A stretch of 64,000 bases of DNA from an uncultured bacterium. Its GTDB lineage: Bacteria; Pseudomonadota; Alphaproteobacteria; Sphingomonadales; Sphingomonadaceae. Positions 29,757 through 38,760 of the stretch are shown here, piece after piece (the first letter of the stretch is position 1; the number at the start of each line of letters is the position of its first letter). The notes beneath the pieces were generated by a model, which was not told the origin of the DNA, searched no databases, and saw nothing but the letters and a program-made list of their open reading frames with translations. A program made the translations under genes and the position numbers. Where the stretch lies: contig CALOGB020000055.1 in NCBI GenBank assembly GCA_942636505.2, forward strand, positions 248,001-312,000, in the 5' to 3' direction.

Positions 29757-31034
29757 CTATCGGTGCAGCAGCGTCCAGCCCTGCGGCAGATAGTCGGTCG
29801 ACATGTAATAGTAGAACAGGCACGTCCCGTCGCGGCGATAGGTGCCGCCCTTGACGAGGCCCAGCGCGGTGCTGCCCTCGAACACCGGCGCGCCGCTGTC
29901 GCCGGCCTTGCACGTCGGCCCCTCGACCGCGACCCAGGTCGGCAGGCACGCGCCGCCGCACAGATCACCCGCCGGCGCAAAATCGACCATCGCGATCACC
30001 GCGCAGCTATAGCCGGTACGCTCGCCGCGATGGCACACGAAGTCGCCCGCGCGCGTGCTCGTGCGGTAGCGCCACGTCGCGACGGGCCGGGCGAGCGTCT
30101 TGGCGGTGTCGGCGTAGAACAAAGGTGCGTAGCTGACGTCAGGCGCTGTCGCGACGTTGACTTGTACGTCCTGATACCCCCAGCCCCATTGCCCGACGAA
30201 CGCCAGCGGCCATTCCTCGCGGCTGCCGTCCGAGGGGCGCTTGCCGACATAGGATAGCGCGTCCGGGCAATGCGCCGCGGTGACCACGCCGTTGCGTACC
30301 CCGTCGGACACGACGAAGCCGGTCGTGCAGGCATAGCGCTTGCCATCGACCGTCCCGACGACCCGCCCGCCACCCTCTATCGCGCCGTTGTCGACCGGGG
30401 TGGGTATGAGCGTGGGGACCGGAGCGACCTGATCCTGCGCCATGTTCGCAGACGGCTTATCAACGGCTTCGATCCGCACCGGAACGCCGCTCATCGTCGC
30501 GATCCGGGTGCGCAGCGCTCCGTCGCGGTCGAGATCGGCATCACCCGATGCGATCATCACTACCAGTTCTCCTGTCCTCTGATCGACGCCGAGCCCGGGC
30601 GGGTGCGGGAGGGACTGGCGTATCTTTGCCTGATACGCCGTGATCGCGGCGAGCACCGCCTCGCGCGTCGCAGGTGCGCCGGTGCGGAAGACGATCGGCA
30701 CGACCATCCCGCCCGCCATCACGGATTGATCCGCGACCGGATCGGTGCCGGTCAGCAGCACGACGATGCGGTAATTCGGCTGATGCTCGATCGCGACCCC
30801 GGCCCAGCGATCCTTGTAGGTTTCGCGCAGCGCGTCGGTCGTCGGCACGGTGGCGCCCTGCGCACGCATCCGCCGCAGCGCCTCGTCGAACGGCACGCCG
30901 AAGCGGGTCGCATACTCTCCCGCATCCTGCATCAGTGCGTCGACCGGCAGTTGCACCTGCGCCGCCGAGGCCGGCCCCGCCCCGAGTAAGAGCAACGCCG
31001 CCGCCAGAAGCCACCGAACCGGAATAATGAACAT
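29757..31034 (-). CDS. Secreted trypsin-like (S1) serine protease with N-terminal extension
   Basis: 425 residues: a signal peptide (WLLAAALLLLGAGPASA), an N-terminal domain of ~200 residues with no family I recognise (some resemblance to streptogrisin prodomains: EAVLAAITAYQAKIRQ, TGELVVMI), then a chymotrypsin-fold domain. The triad is visible: His255 in VVTAAHC, Asp289 in YQDVQV and Ser380 in CKAGDSGAPVF. Several cysteines (C-TTGFV, AHC, VCH, YSC, LCGGAC, TCKAG, TCLF) suggest disulfides and an extracytoplasmic site. The start ATG 31034 has AGGA upstream; ATG 31076 is possible. It lies upstream of the sigma-FecR-receptor genes in the same direction and may share their control. Confidence 0.85.
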   Translation of the reverse strand: MFIIPVRWLLAAALLLLGAGPASAAQVQLPVDALMQDAGEYATRFGVPFDEALRRMRAQGATVPTTDALRETYKDRWAGVAIEHQPNYRIVVLLTGTDPVADQSVMAGGMVVPIVFRTGAPATREAVLAAITAYQAKIRQSLPHPPGLGVDQRTGELVVMIASGDADLDRDGALRTRIATMSGVPVRIEAVDKPSANMAQDQVAPVPTLIPTPVDNGAIEGGGRVVGTVDGKRYACTTGFVVSDGVRNGVVTAAHCPDALSYVGKRPSDGSREEWPLAFVGQWGWGYQDVQVNVATAPDVSYAPLFYADTAKTLARPVATWRYRTSTRAGDFVCHRGERTGYSCAVIAMVDFAPAGDLCGGACLPTWVAVEGPTCKAGDSGAPVFEGSTALGLVKGGTYRRDGTCLFYYYMSTDYLPQGWTLLHR

Positions 31035-31159
31035 GAACGACGAAATCCTGGGCGCGCGGGTCTTCTGAGGCGTCATACTGCCATGATCTGAACCGGTGCT
31101 TTCACGCAAGCGATCGAGGTGATTGCGCGCGATCTCGCAAGCGTCCTATCAAGCACGCC

Positions 31160-33190
31160 ATGAAAATCATGCTCTCCGCCAGCCTCGCCGTGCTCGCCTT
31201 TGCGAGTGCCCCTGCCGCCGCCCGGCAACTCACCATCGACGACGTGACGATGTTCAGCCGCGTCGGTGCGCCGACCGCATCGCAGGACGGGCATTGGCTC
31301 GTCTGGGCGCAACGCGAGACCGATCTCGCCGCGGACAAGGGGCGTTTCGACCTCTGGCGGCTCGACTTGAGCAGGCCGGGCGCGGCGCCGGTGAAGCTGC
31401 TGGCCGATCCGCAGGTCAACGAGAACGACCCGCAGATCGTCGGTTCGACCGTGTATTTCACGTCGGACAAGGGCGGTGAGGACGCGGTCTGGTCGGTGCC
31501 GATCACGGGCGGAACGCCGCGGCGCGTCACCAGCTTCAAGGGTGGGTTCGGTGGGTTCAAGGTCGCGCCGACGGGCGACAGGCTGCTCGTGTGGGCGGAT
31601 CGCAAGCCGGGCGCGCCGAGCCTCGAGCCGGCGATGGTGAAGAAAGATCCGAACGCAGGCGCGGGGCGGACCTACGACCAGCTGTTCGTGCGGCATTGGG
31701 ATACGTGGGCGGACGGCACGCGCTCGCAACTGTTCGTGCTGCCGTTGACCGCCGCCGGTGCGCCCGGCAACGGCGTCGCAATCGTTGGTGCGCTGGTCGG
31801 CGATACCCCGTCGAAGCCTAGCGGCAGCGGCGAGGAAATCTCGTGGAGCCCGGATGGTCGTACCGTGTATTTCGCGATGCGCGAGGCGGGGCGGATCGAG
31901 GCGCTGTCGACCAATCTCGACATCTTCTCGGTGCCCGCGGACGGTTCGGCGGCGCCGGTCAACCTGACCGCGGCGAATACGGCGACCGACAACCTCCCGA
32001 CCGTGTCGCCCGACGGCCGCACGCTCGCCTATTTCGCGATGCGCCGGCCGGGGTTCGAGGCGGATCGCCAGGTACTGACGCTGCGCGACATCGCCAGCGG
32101 CAAGACGGTGTCGCTGACCGAGCGCTGGGACCGGTCGGTCGGCTCGATCGCCTGGGCGCCCGACTCGAAGTCGCTCTACGTCACGGCGGACGACACGCAG
32201 GAGACGCCGCTGTTCCGCGTCGATGCGACGAGCGGCGCGGTGACGCGGCTGACGCAGGAAGGCCATGTCAGCGCGGTCGCGATCACGCCGCGTGGGCCTG
32301 TGGTCGCGGTGGATAGCCTTATCGCGCCGGCCGATTTCTTTCGTGTGGGCACCGGCGCGCCGCAGCGGTTGACGCAGGTGAATGCCGCACGGCTCGCGGG
32401 GATCGACATGCCGACGGTCACGCGGTTCAATTTCAAGGGCGCGAACGCGGACACCGTCTGGGGCTATGCGGTGAAGCCGTACGGCTCCACGGGGAAGGTC
32501 CCGGTTGCCTACATGGTCCACGGCGGCCCGCAGGGATCGAGCAACAACAGCTGGTCGTATCGCTGGAACCCGGCGGTGTTCGCCGGCGCGGGTTACGGCT
32601 TGGTCGCGGTCGATTTCCATGGGTCGACCGGCTACGGGCAGGGCTTCACCGATGCGATCAGCAACAATTGGGGCGGCTGGCCGCTCGAGGACCTGAAGAA
32701 GGGGCTGGCGGCGGCGACGACCAAGTTCGCATGGCTCGATGCCGACAATGCGTGCGCGCTCGGTGCGTCGTACGGCGGCTACATGATGAACTGGATCGAG
32801 GGGCAGTGGCCCGATCGCTTCAAGTGCATCGTCCAGCATGACGGCGTGTTCGACGCGCGCGCGATGGCATACGAGACCGAGGAGCTCTGGTTCGACGAAT
32901 GGGAGCATGGCGGGAAGGCCTATTACGAGGACCCGCAGGCGTTCGAGAAATGGAACCCGGTCAATTACGTGGCGAAGTGGAAGACGCCGATGCTGGTGAT
33001 CACCGGCGAAAAGGACTTCCGCATCCCGTACACGCAGGGGCTGGCGACGTTCACCGCGCTCCAGAGGCGCGGGATTCCGTCGCGGTTGCTGGTGAACCCG
33101 GGCGAGAACCACTGGGTGCTCAAGCCGAAGAACTCGCGGCAATGGTATGGGGAAGTGCTGGGCTGGATGGGGAAGTGGACGGCCAAGTAG
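31160..33190 (+). CDS. Exported S9-family (prolyl-oligopeptidase/DPP-like) peptidase
   Basis: 676 residues with a signal peptide (SLAVLAFASAPAAA). An N-terminal beta-propeller contains WD40-like PD repeats (EISWSPDGRTVYF, PTVSPDGRTLAYF, SIAWAPDSKSLYV). The C-terminal alpha/beta-hydrolase has Ser537 in GASYGGYMMNW, Asp619 in GEKDFRIPY and His651 in GENHWV. This is the dipeptidyl-peptidase-5-like group common in sphingomonads and caulobacters; it trims short peptides in the periplasm. It is divergent from the serine protease, and both together could feed peptide uptake. It is not the lasso-peptide isopeptidase as far as I can see: no precursor or B/C genes are near. Confidence 0.92.
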   Translation: MKIMLSASLAVLAFASAPAAARQLTIDDVTMFSRVGAPTASQDGHWLVWAQRETDLAADKGRFDLWRLDLSRPGAAPVKLLADPQVNENDPQIVGSTVYFTSDKGGEDAVWSVPITGGTPRRVTSFKGGFGGFKVAPTGDRLLVWADRKPGAPSLEPAMVKKDPNAGAGRTYDQLFVRHWDTWADGTRSQLFVLPLTAAGAPGNGVAIVGALVGDTPSKPSGSGEEISWSPDGRTVYFAMREAGRIEALSTNLDIFSVPADGSAAPVNLTAANTATDNLPTVSPDGRTLAYFAMRRPGFEADRQVLTLRDIASGKTVSLTERWDRSVGSIAWAPDSKSLYVTADDTQETPLFRVDATSGAVTRLTQEGHVSAVAITPRGPVVAVDSLIAPADFFRVGTGAPQRLTQVNAARLAGIDMPTVTRFNFKGANADTVWGYAVKPYGSTGKVPVAYMVHGGPQGSSNNSWSYRWNPAVFAGAGYGLVAVDFHGSTGYGQGFTDAISNNWGGWPLEDLKKGLAAATTKFAWLDADNACALGASYGGYMMNWIEGQWPDRFKCIVQHDGVFDARAMAYETEELWFDEWEHGGKAYYEDPQAFEKWNPVNYVAKWKTPMLVITGEKDFRIPYTQGLATFTALQRRGIPSRLLVNPGENHWVLKPKNSRQWYGEVLGWMGKWTAK

Positions 33191-33234
33191 GGGCGCCCCT
33201 TTCCTCCCGATGCCACCGCCCCGGCCAAATGAGC

Positions 33235-33341
33235 ACCACCCCGGCGGAGGCCGGGGCCCAGTTGGAAAGGTCGCCGTAACGGGGGACTATCCGCCGTTAC
33301 CTCTGTTCCCCAATTGGGCCCCGGCCTTCGCCGGGGGTGGT
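33235..33341. repeat. Extragenic palindrome, ACCCCGGCGgAGGCCGGGG type
   Basis: Left arm 33235-33260 (ACCACCCCGGCGGAGGCCGG...) and right arm 33315-33341 (…CCGGCCTTCGCCGGGGGTGG) are near-perfect complements about 55 bases apart, just past the S9 peptidase stop. The same element is at 49537-49642, and related ones at 53682-53788 and 57164-57256. Confidence 0.85.
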
Positions 33342-33370
33342 TGCGCGAGGTGACGGTTTCCTCTGGCTTA

Positions 33371-33431
33371 CCTTGTTTCCCCGCGAAGGCGGGGATCCAG
33401 ACTGGGCTCCCGCCTTCGCGGGAGAACAAGG
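33371..33431. repeat. Second palindrome: CCCGCGAAGGCGGG inverted pair
   Basis: CCCGCGAAGGCGGG (33380-33393) pairs exactly with CCCGCCTTCGCGGG (33409-33422); outer CCTTGTT and AACAAGG extend the stem. It lies next to the first palindrome in the 265-base gap between the S9 peptidase and the convergent DUF808 gene, and could terminate either. Confidence 0.8.
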
Positions 33432-33455
33432 TTAGAGCGGGCAACGCTCTCCCGG

Positions 33456-34391
33456 TCAGTGCGCCTTCGGCTTCTTCACCGCATGCAAGCCCAGCGCGAT
33501 CGCACCACCCAGGATCAACCCGACGATCCCCGAGAAGAACGCGTTCATCACCCAATTCACCGCGCCCTTGGCGAACGGCACCGCATGCGAAGCCGCTTCC
33601 GCCGTATCGTGGATCCAATGCGGCAAGGCGGTGAACCCGAACTCCTCGATCCCGTGAACGATGATCTGCCCGCCGACCCAGACCATCGCCGCCGTCCCAA
33701 TCACCGACAGCGCCGACATCACCAGCGGCATGCCCTTAACCAGCCCGCGGCCGATCGCCTGCACCGCCGCGCTGCTGCGCTGCGCCAGATGCAGCCCGAT
33801 ATCGTCCATCTTCACGATCAGCGCGACCACGCCGTAGACGCCGATGGTGATGACGATCCCGACCAGCGCCAGGACGATCGCCTGCTCCCAGATCGGCTTG
33901 GTCGCGACGTCGGACAGCGCGATCACCATGATCTCGGCCGACAGGATGAAATCGGTGCGGATCGCGCCCGAGACCTTCTGCGCTTCGAGCGTCGCCGCAT
34001 CGACCGGCGCCTCGACGACCTCCTCGGCATGCCCGCCGCCGAACGCCTCGAGGATCTTCTCCGCGCCCTCGAAGCACAGATACGTACCGCCGAGCATCAG
34101 CAACGGCGTCAGCAACCACGGCGCGAATGCGCTCAGCGCGAGCGCGGCGGGCAGGATGAAGACCAGCTTGTTGCGGAACGAGCCGAGCGCGATCTTCCAG
34201 ATCATCGGCAGTTCGCGCTTGGGTTCGAACCCGACCATGTAGCGCGGCGTCACCGCGGCATCGTCGACCACCACGCCGATCGCCTTGCTGCCTGCCTTGC
34301 CAGTGGTTGCAGCGATATCGTCGAGGCTGGCGGCAGCGAGCTTGGTGATCCCGGCGATGTCGTCGAGCAGTGCGACCAGTCCTGTGGGCAT
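33456..34391 (-). CDS. DUF808 (YedI-like) inner-membrane protein
   Basis: 311 residues with the family's N-terminal signature LVALLDDIAGITKLAAASLDDIA and KAIGVVVDDAAVTPRYMVGF, then IWKIALGSFRNKLVFILPAA and several further membrane helices. The YedI/DUF808 family is widespread but uncharacterised; a transport or stress role is often suggested without proof. ATG at 34391 fits the conserved MPTGLVALLDD start. The gene is convergent with the S9 peptidase across palindromic repeats and divergent from adenine deaminase. Confidence 0.92.
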   Translation of the reverse strand: MPTGLVALLDDIAGITKLAAASLDDIAATTGKAGSKAIGVVVDDAAVTPRYMVGFEPKRELPMIWKIALGSFRNKLVFILPAALALSAFAPWLLTPLLMLGGTYLCFEGAEKILEAFGGGHAEEVVEAPVDAATLEAQKVSGAIRTDFILSAEIMVIALSDVATKPIWEQAIVLALVGIVITIGVYGVVALIVKMDDIGLHLAQRSSAAVQAIGRGLVKGMPLVMSALSVIGTAAMVWVGGQIIVHGIEEFGFTALPHWIHDTAEAASHAVPFAKGAVNWVMNAFFSGIVGLILGGAIALGLHAVKKPKAH

Positions 34392-34524
34392 CGATGGTGT
34401 CCTTAGCGTAGGTTTACGCGCTCGGTAACGTGACAGGATTGTCATGCAACGGCTTTCGCACTTGCGGTAGTGCGCGGCGGGCGGAATGGTTGCAGCCGAC
34501 GCGACCCAAGCGACAGGACGGATC

Positions 34525-35547
34525 ATGACCCCCTTCCCGAACGACGACTTCATCACGAACCTGCCAAAGGCCGAACTCCACCTCCACATCGAGGGCAGCC
34601 TCGAGCCCGAGCTGATGTTCGCGCTGGCCGAACGCAACAAGGTCGCAATCCCGTTCAAGAGCGTAGAAGACGTCCGCGCCGCGTACAGCTTCACCAATCT
34701 CCAGACCTTCCTCGACATTTATTACGCGGGGGCCGCGGTGCTCCAGACCGAAGAGGATTTCCGCGATCTGGCGGTCGCCTATTTCGACCGCGTCGCGGCA
34801 GACGGTGTCGTCCACGCCGAGATCTTCTTCGATCCGCAGACGCACACGCACCGCGGCATCCCCTTCGATGTCGTCGCACGCGGGCTGTTCGCGGGTATCG
34901 ACGAAGCACAGGCCAAGCACGGCATGTCGGTCGGCCTCATCATGAGCTTCCTCCGCCATCTCGACGAGGAGGACGCGTTCAAGACCTTTGCGCAGGCGGA
35001 GCCGTGGCTCGACCAGTTCATCGGTGTCGGGCTCGATTCGTCCGAGGTCGGCCATCCGCCGTCGAAGTTCGCGCGCGTATTCGCAGCGTCTGCGGATGCC
35101 GGGCTGATGCTGTGCGCGCATGCCGGCGAGGAGGGGCCACCGGCGTACATCCATGAGGCGCTCGACATCCTCCAGGTGGACAGGATCGATCACGGCAATC
35201 GCGCGCTGGAGGATTCGGCCTTGGTCGCGCGCCTCGCACGCGATGCGATGACGCTCACTGTGTGCCCGTTGTCGAACGTCGCGCTGCGCAACGTCGACCG
35301 GCTGGAGAACCATCCGATCGACCGGATGCTCGATCTCGGCCTGCGCGCGACGATCCATTCGGACGATCCGGCCTATTTCGGTGGCTATATCGGCGAGAAT
35401 TTCCGCCAGACGGCGCGCGCGAAAAACTTGTCTCGCGAGCAGGTCGTGACGCTCGCGCGCAACAGCTTCCTCGGCAGCTTTCTCGACGACGAGGCGCTCA
35501 GCGGGCATCTCGCGACGCTGGATGCGTATGTGAAAGCGCATCCGTGA
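34525..35547 (+). CDS. Adenine deaminase (adenosine-deaminase superfamily)
   Basis: 340 residues. Zinc ligands His19/His21 are in ELHLHIEG, with further catalytic motifs HAGEEGPP and DRIDHGNRAL, and Asp280-Asp281 in IHSDDPAYFGGYI. The SDDPAYFGGY form is the one used by adenine (not adenosine) deaminases of bacteria and fungi, converting adenine to hypoxanthine in purine salvage. ATG at 34525 has AGGACGG upstream. The stop overlaps the GTG start of the next gene by 4 bases, so it is coupled with the transporter-like gene. Substrate call is by motif only; adenosine cannot be excluded. Confidence 0.88.
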   Translation: MTPFPNDDFITNLPKAELHLHIEGSLEPELMFALAERNKVAIPFKSVEDVRAAYSFTNLQTFLDIYYAGAAVLQTEEDFRDLAVAYFDRVAADGVVHAEIFFDPQTHTHRGIPFDVVARGLFAGIDEAQAKHGMSVGLIMSFLRHLDEEDAFKTFAQAEPWLDQFIGVGLDSSEVGHPPSKFARVFAASADAGLMLCAHAGEEGPPAYIHEALDILQVDRIDHGNRALEDSALVARLARDAMTLTVCPLSNVALRNVDRLENHPIDRMLDLGLRATIHSDDPAYFGGYIGENFRQTARAKNLSREQVVTLARNSFLGSFLDDEALSGHLATLDAYVKAHP

Positions 35548-36524
35548 TCGGACGCTTCCTGGCGGTTTTCGAGCCGTTTATCCTGATGCTACTCGGTACC
35601 GTCGTACTGGCGAGCCTGCTGCCGGCACGCGGCGAGATGGCGACGATCGTCGGTTACGCCGCCGATATCGGCATCGTCCTGCTGTTCTTCCTCCACGGTG
35701 CCAAGCTGTCACGCGATGCGATCTGGGCGGGCCTGCGCAACTGGAAGCTGCATCTCGCGGTACTGGCCATCACCTTCGTCGCGTTCCCGCTGTTCGGGCT
35801 GGGGTTGACCGCGTTGCCGTTCGTGACCGGACCGCTTGCTGCCGGGTTGCTGTTCCTGACGCTGCTCCCCTCGACCGTGCAGTCGTCGATCGCCTTCACC
35901 GCGATCGCGCGCGGCAATGTCGCGGCGGCGGTATGCAGCGCGTCGTTCTCGAACCTGCTCGGTATTCTCGTCACGCCGGCGCTGGTCGCGCTGCTGATGA
36001 ACACTTCGGGCAGCGGCGGGATCTCGATCGAGAGTATCGAGGCGATCGTGCTGCAACTGCTGGTGCCGTTCGTCGCCGGGCATCTGTTGCGGCCGTGGAT
36101 CGGCGCGTGGGTGACGCGCAACAAGAGTCTGCTGACGGTGGTCGATCGGGGCTCGATCCTGCTGGTCGTCTACAGCGCGTTCGGTGCCGCGGTGGTCGAG
36201 GGGCTGTGGACCAAATTGTCGCTCGGCGACCTGATCCTGATCGGACTGCTGTGCGCCGCGCTGCTCGCCTTCGTGCTCGGGCTGACGTTTGCCGTTGCCC
36301 GGCTGATGAAGCTGCCCCGCGAGGATGCGATCGTGCTGCAATTCTGCGGTTCGAAGAAGAGCCTCGCGTCCGGCGTGCCGATGGCGGGCGTGTTGTTCCC
36401 GCCCGCGCAGGTCGGCGTGATCCTGCTGCCCGTCATGCTGTTCCACCAGTTGCAGCTGATCGCCTGCGCCGTGATCGCGCGCCGCTATGCCGAGTCCGCG
36501 CCGCGCGATATTGCTTCAGATTAA
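35544..36524 (+). CDS. Bile acid:sodium symporter (BASS/YfeH-like) family protein
   Basis: 326 residues with about 9-10 membrane helices. The stretches GIVLLFFLHGAKLSRDAI, LLPSTVQSSIAFTAIARGN and CGSKKSLASGVPMAG are typical of the YfeH/SBF-like branch. Start is GTG at 35544, overlapping the deaminase TGA; the frame continues upstream inside the deaminase gene in a different frame but without coding sense. The family moves organic anions with sodium; a role with purines is suggested only by the operon. Transcription ends before the bacteriophytochrome gene (79-base gap). Confidence 0.88.
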   Translation: MIGRFLAVFEPFILMLLGTVVLASLLPARGEMATIVGYAADIGIVLLFFLHGAKLSRDAIWAGLRNWKLHLAVLAITFVAFPLFGLGLTALPFVTGPLAAGLLFLTLLPSTVQSSIAFTAIARGNVAAAVCSASFSNLLGILVTPALVALLMNTSGSGGISIESIEAIVLQLLVPFVAGHLLRPWIGAWVTRNKSLLTVVDRGSILLVVYSAFGAAVVEGLWTKLSLGDLILIGLLCAALLAFVLGLTFAVARLMKLPREDAIVLQFCGSKKSLASGVPMAGVLFPPAQVGVILLPVMLFHQLQLIACAVIARRYAESAPRDIASD

Positions 36525-36603
36525 TATCGTAACCCGCTGCGGGTATTTGCTTTGTTCCGCCGGGGGCTGCATGATCGAGGCTCGATAGGAGAGTTTCGGG
36601 TAG

Positions 36604-38760
36604 ATGAACGCGTCGAGCGATATTGCCGGTTCCACCGATGGCGTGGGGCTGGACCTCAATGCGTGCGACCGCGAGCCGATCCACATTCCCGGTGCGATCC
36701 AGCCGCATGGCTTGCTGCTCGTCGCCGACGCGACCAGTCTGACCGTCGTAGCGGGCGCGGGCGATCTCGAGTCTCGCCTGACCCCCGACTGGCTCGGCAA
36801 CGACCTGTCGGCGCTGTTGGCGCAGGACATCGGTGCGATACTCTTAGCCGATGACACGGTCGCTGGCGTGGCTCTCGCCGGACTGCCGGTAGCGGGCCTG
36901 ACCGAACGGTTCGACGTCACCCTTCACCGCACCGCCGAGCACGTGCTGGTCGAACTCGAACCCGTCGAAGCGGAGCCCGTCACCGCGGCCGGCATGCTCG
37001 GCCGGCTCAACGCGATGGCGATGACGTTTGAGCGCGCGAGCAATCTTCAGGCGTTGTGCGAGCGCGCCGCGACCGCATTCCGGCAGTTGACCGGATTCGA
37101 CCGCGTCATGGTCTATCGCTTCCTCGACGACGAGGCGGGCCGCGTGATGGCCGAGGACAAGGCGACAGGGCTCGGCACCTTCCTCAATCACCATTTTCCC
37201 GCGTCGGACATCCCGAAGCAGGCGCGTGCGCTGTACGTGCGCAACCGGACGCGAACGATCCCGACGATCGATTACGCGCCCGCGGTGCTGCGCCCGACCG
37301 GGTTCGAGACGCTCGACCTGAGCGACGTCGCGCTGCGCAGCGTGTCGCCGATCCATCTGCGCTATCTCGCCAACATGGGCGTGGCGGCGTCGGCGTCGAT
37401 CTCGATCGTCAAGGACGGGCTGCTCTGGGGCCTGATCGCCTGCCATCACGGTACGCCGAAGGGCCTCACCCCCGACATCCGCGCGGCGTCGGCGACGCTG
37501 GCCAGTGGGCTCGCGCGCCAGATTCGCGCGAAGGAAGAGGCGGAGACGTACCGCGAGCGGCTGCGGCTGCGTGCGGCGGAGGATGCGGTCATCCCCAAGC
37601 TCGCGACCGAGCCGGCGCCGCGCAGCATCGTCGCCGCGTTGCGCGACGATCTCCGGCGGATGCTCGACGGCGACGGCTTCGCCTATGTCGAGGGCACGAT
37701 CGTCGACACCGACGGGCCGTGTCCCGGCAAGGACGACATTCTCGACCTCGCCGCATGGGCTCGCACGAGGGGCGTGATCGAGCCGTTCACGACGCATGAA
37801 CTGTCGGCACTGTTGCCCCGCGCCGAAGCTTACCGTGCGCAGGCGAGCGGCTTGCTCGCGCTGCCTTTGGTCGAAGAGGGGGCGGTGCTGTTGTGGTTCC
37901 GTGCCGAGCAGATCGAAGAGGTCGAATGGGCCGGCAATCCGCACAAGGCGGTGTCGGTCGATCCCAATGCGGTGCTGACCCCGCGCGCGTCGTTCGAATC
38001 GTGGACACAGGCGGTCAGCGGTAGATCGCGGCGCTGGACGCGCGAGGAGATCGAGGCCGCGCACCGCCTGCGCCGCGCGTTCCACGATGCGCATATCAAC
38101 CAGCGCCTGCGCCTGCTCAACGCCGACCTGCAGCGGACGCTCGCCGACAAGGATGCGTTGATTGCGCAGAAGGACGTCCTGATGAAGGAGGTCAATCACC
38201 GCGTGCAGAACAGCCTGCAACTGGTCGCGGCGTTCCTGTCGTTGCAGGCGAAATCATCCGACGACGCGAAGGTGAAGGAGCATCTCGCCGAAGCGCAGGC
38301 AAGGCTCGCCGCGGTCGCTCTCGTGCATCGCCGGCTGTACCGCGACGACCAGGTCGAGTCGGTCGACCTGTCGCGCTATATCGATGAACTCGCGGGCGAC
38401 ATGCAGACGTCGCTGGGCGAGGACTGGGCGGCGCAGATGACGCTCGATCTCGCTCCCGTGCTCGTCGCCACCGATCGCGCGGTGAACATCGGGCTGGTGC
38501 TGACCGAACTCGTCATCAACGCGAGCAAATACGCCTATCGCGGCGGTGCCGGACCGATCCACATCATCCTCGAACAGCATCGCAACCGACTGCGCCTGAT
38601 CGTCGCGGACCAGGGCGTCGGCAAGTCGGGTACGCGGATCGGCTTCGGCAGCCGGATGATGAACGCCATCGTCGCCGGGCTGTCAGGCACGATCGAGCAG
38701 GACGACAACATGCCCGGCTTGCGCGTGATCCTGACAGCGCCGGTCGACGACGTCCGCTGA
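36604..38760 (+). CDS. Bacteriophytochrome histidine kinase (PAS-GAF-PHY-HisKA_2)
   Basis: 718 residues. The biliverdin-attachment cysteine is Cys21 in NACDREPIHIPGAIQPHG. The GAF domain has the PASDIP motif (199-204) and a conserved IDYAPAVLRP; the PHY domain follows (about 330-510). The kinase end is of the HisKA_2/HWE type: MKEVNHRVQNSLQLVAAFLS with His532, then HATPase motifs VLTELVINASKYAY and ADQGVG. It senses red/far-red light through biliverdin and phosphorylates an unlinked partner. Most bacteriophytochrome clusters carry a heme oxygenase or response regulator; neither is beside this gene. GGAGAGTTTCGGGTAG precedes ATG. Confidence 0.95.
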   Translation: MNASSDIAGSTDGVGLDLNACDREPIHIPGAIQPHGLLLVADATSLTVVAGAGDLESRLTPDWLGNDLSALLAQDIGAILLADDTVAGVALAGLPVAGLTERFDVTLHRTAEHVLVELEPVEAEPVTAAGMLGRLNAMAMTFERASNLQALCERAATAFRQLTGFDRVMVYRFLDDEAGRVMAEDKATGLGTFLNHHFPASDIPKQARALYVRNRTRTIPTIDYAPAVLRPTGFETLDLSDVALRSVSPIHLRYLANMGVAASASISIVKDGLLWGLIACHHGTPKGLTPDIRAASATLASGLARQIRAKEEAETYRERLRLRAAEDAVIPKLATEPAPRSIVAALRDDLRRMLDGDGFAYVEGTIVDTDGPCPGKDDILDLAAWARTRGVIEPFTTHELSALLPRAEAYRAQASGLLALPLVEEGAVLLWFRAEQIEEVEWAGNPHKAVSVDPNAVLTPRASFESWTQAVSGRSRRWTREEIEAAHRLRRAFHDAHINQRLRLLNADLQRTLADKDALIAQKDVLMKEVNHRVQNSLQLVAAFLSLQAKSSDDAKVKEHLAEAQARLAAVALVHRRLYRDDQVESVDLSRYIDELAGDMQTSLGEDWAAQMTLDLAPVLVATDRAVNIGLVLTELVINASKYAYRGGAGPIHIILEQHRNRLRLIVADQGVGKSGTRIGFGSRMMNAIVAGLSGTIEQDDNMPGLRVILTAPVDDVR

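Noticed and set aside
31073..33142. 689-residue minus-strand frame opposite the S9 peptidase
   Set aside because: Antisense shadow with biased composition; peptidase motifs are on the plus strand
25769..33190. Lasso-peptide locus (S9 peptidase + TonB receptor + FecI/FecR, as in sphingomonad lasso clusters)
   Set aside because: No precursor, B or C maturation genes nearby, and the S9 enzyme looks like a general DPP-type peptidase
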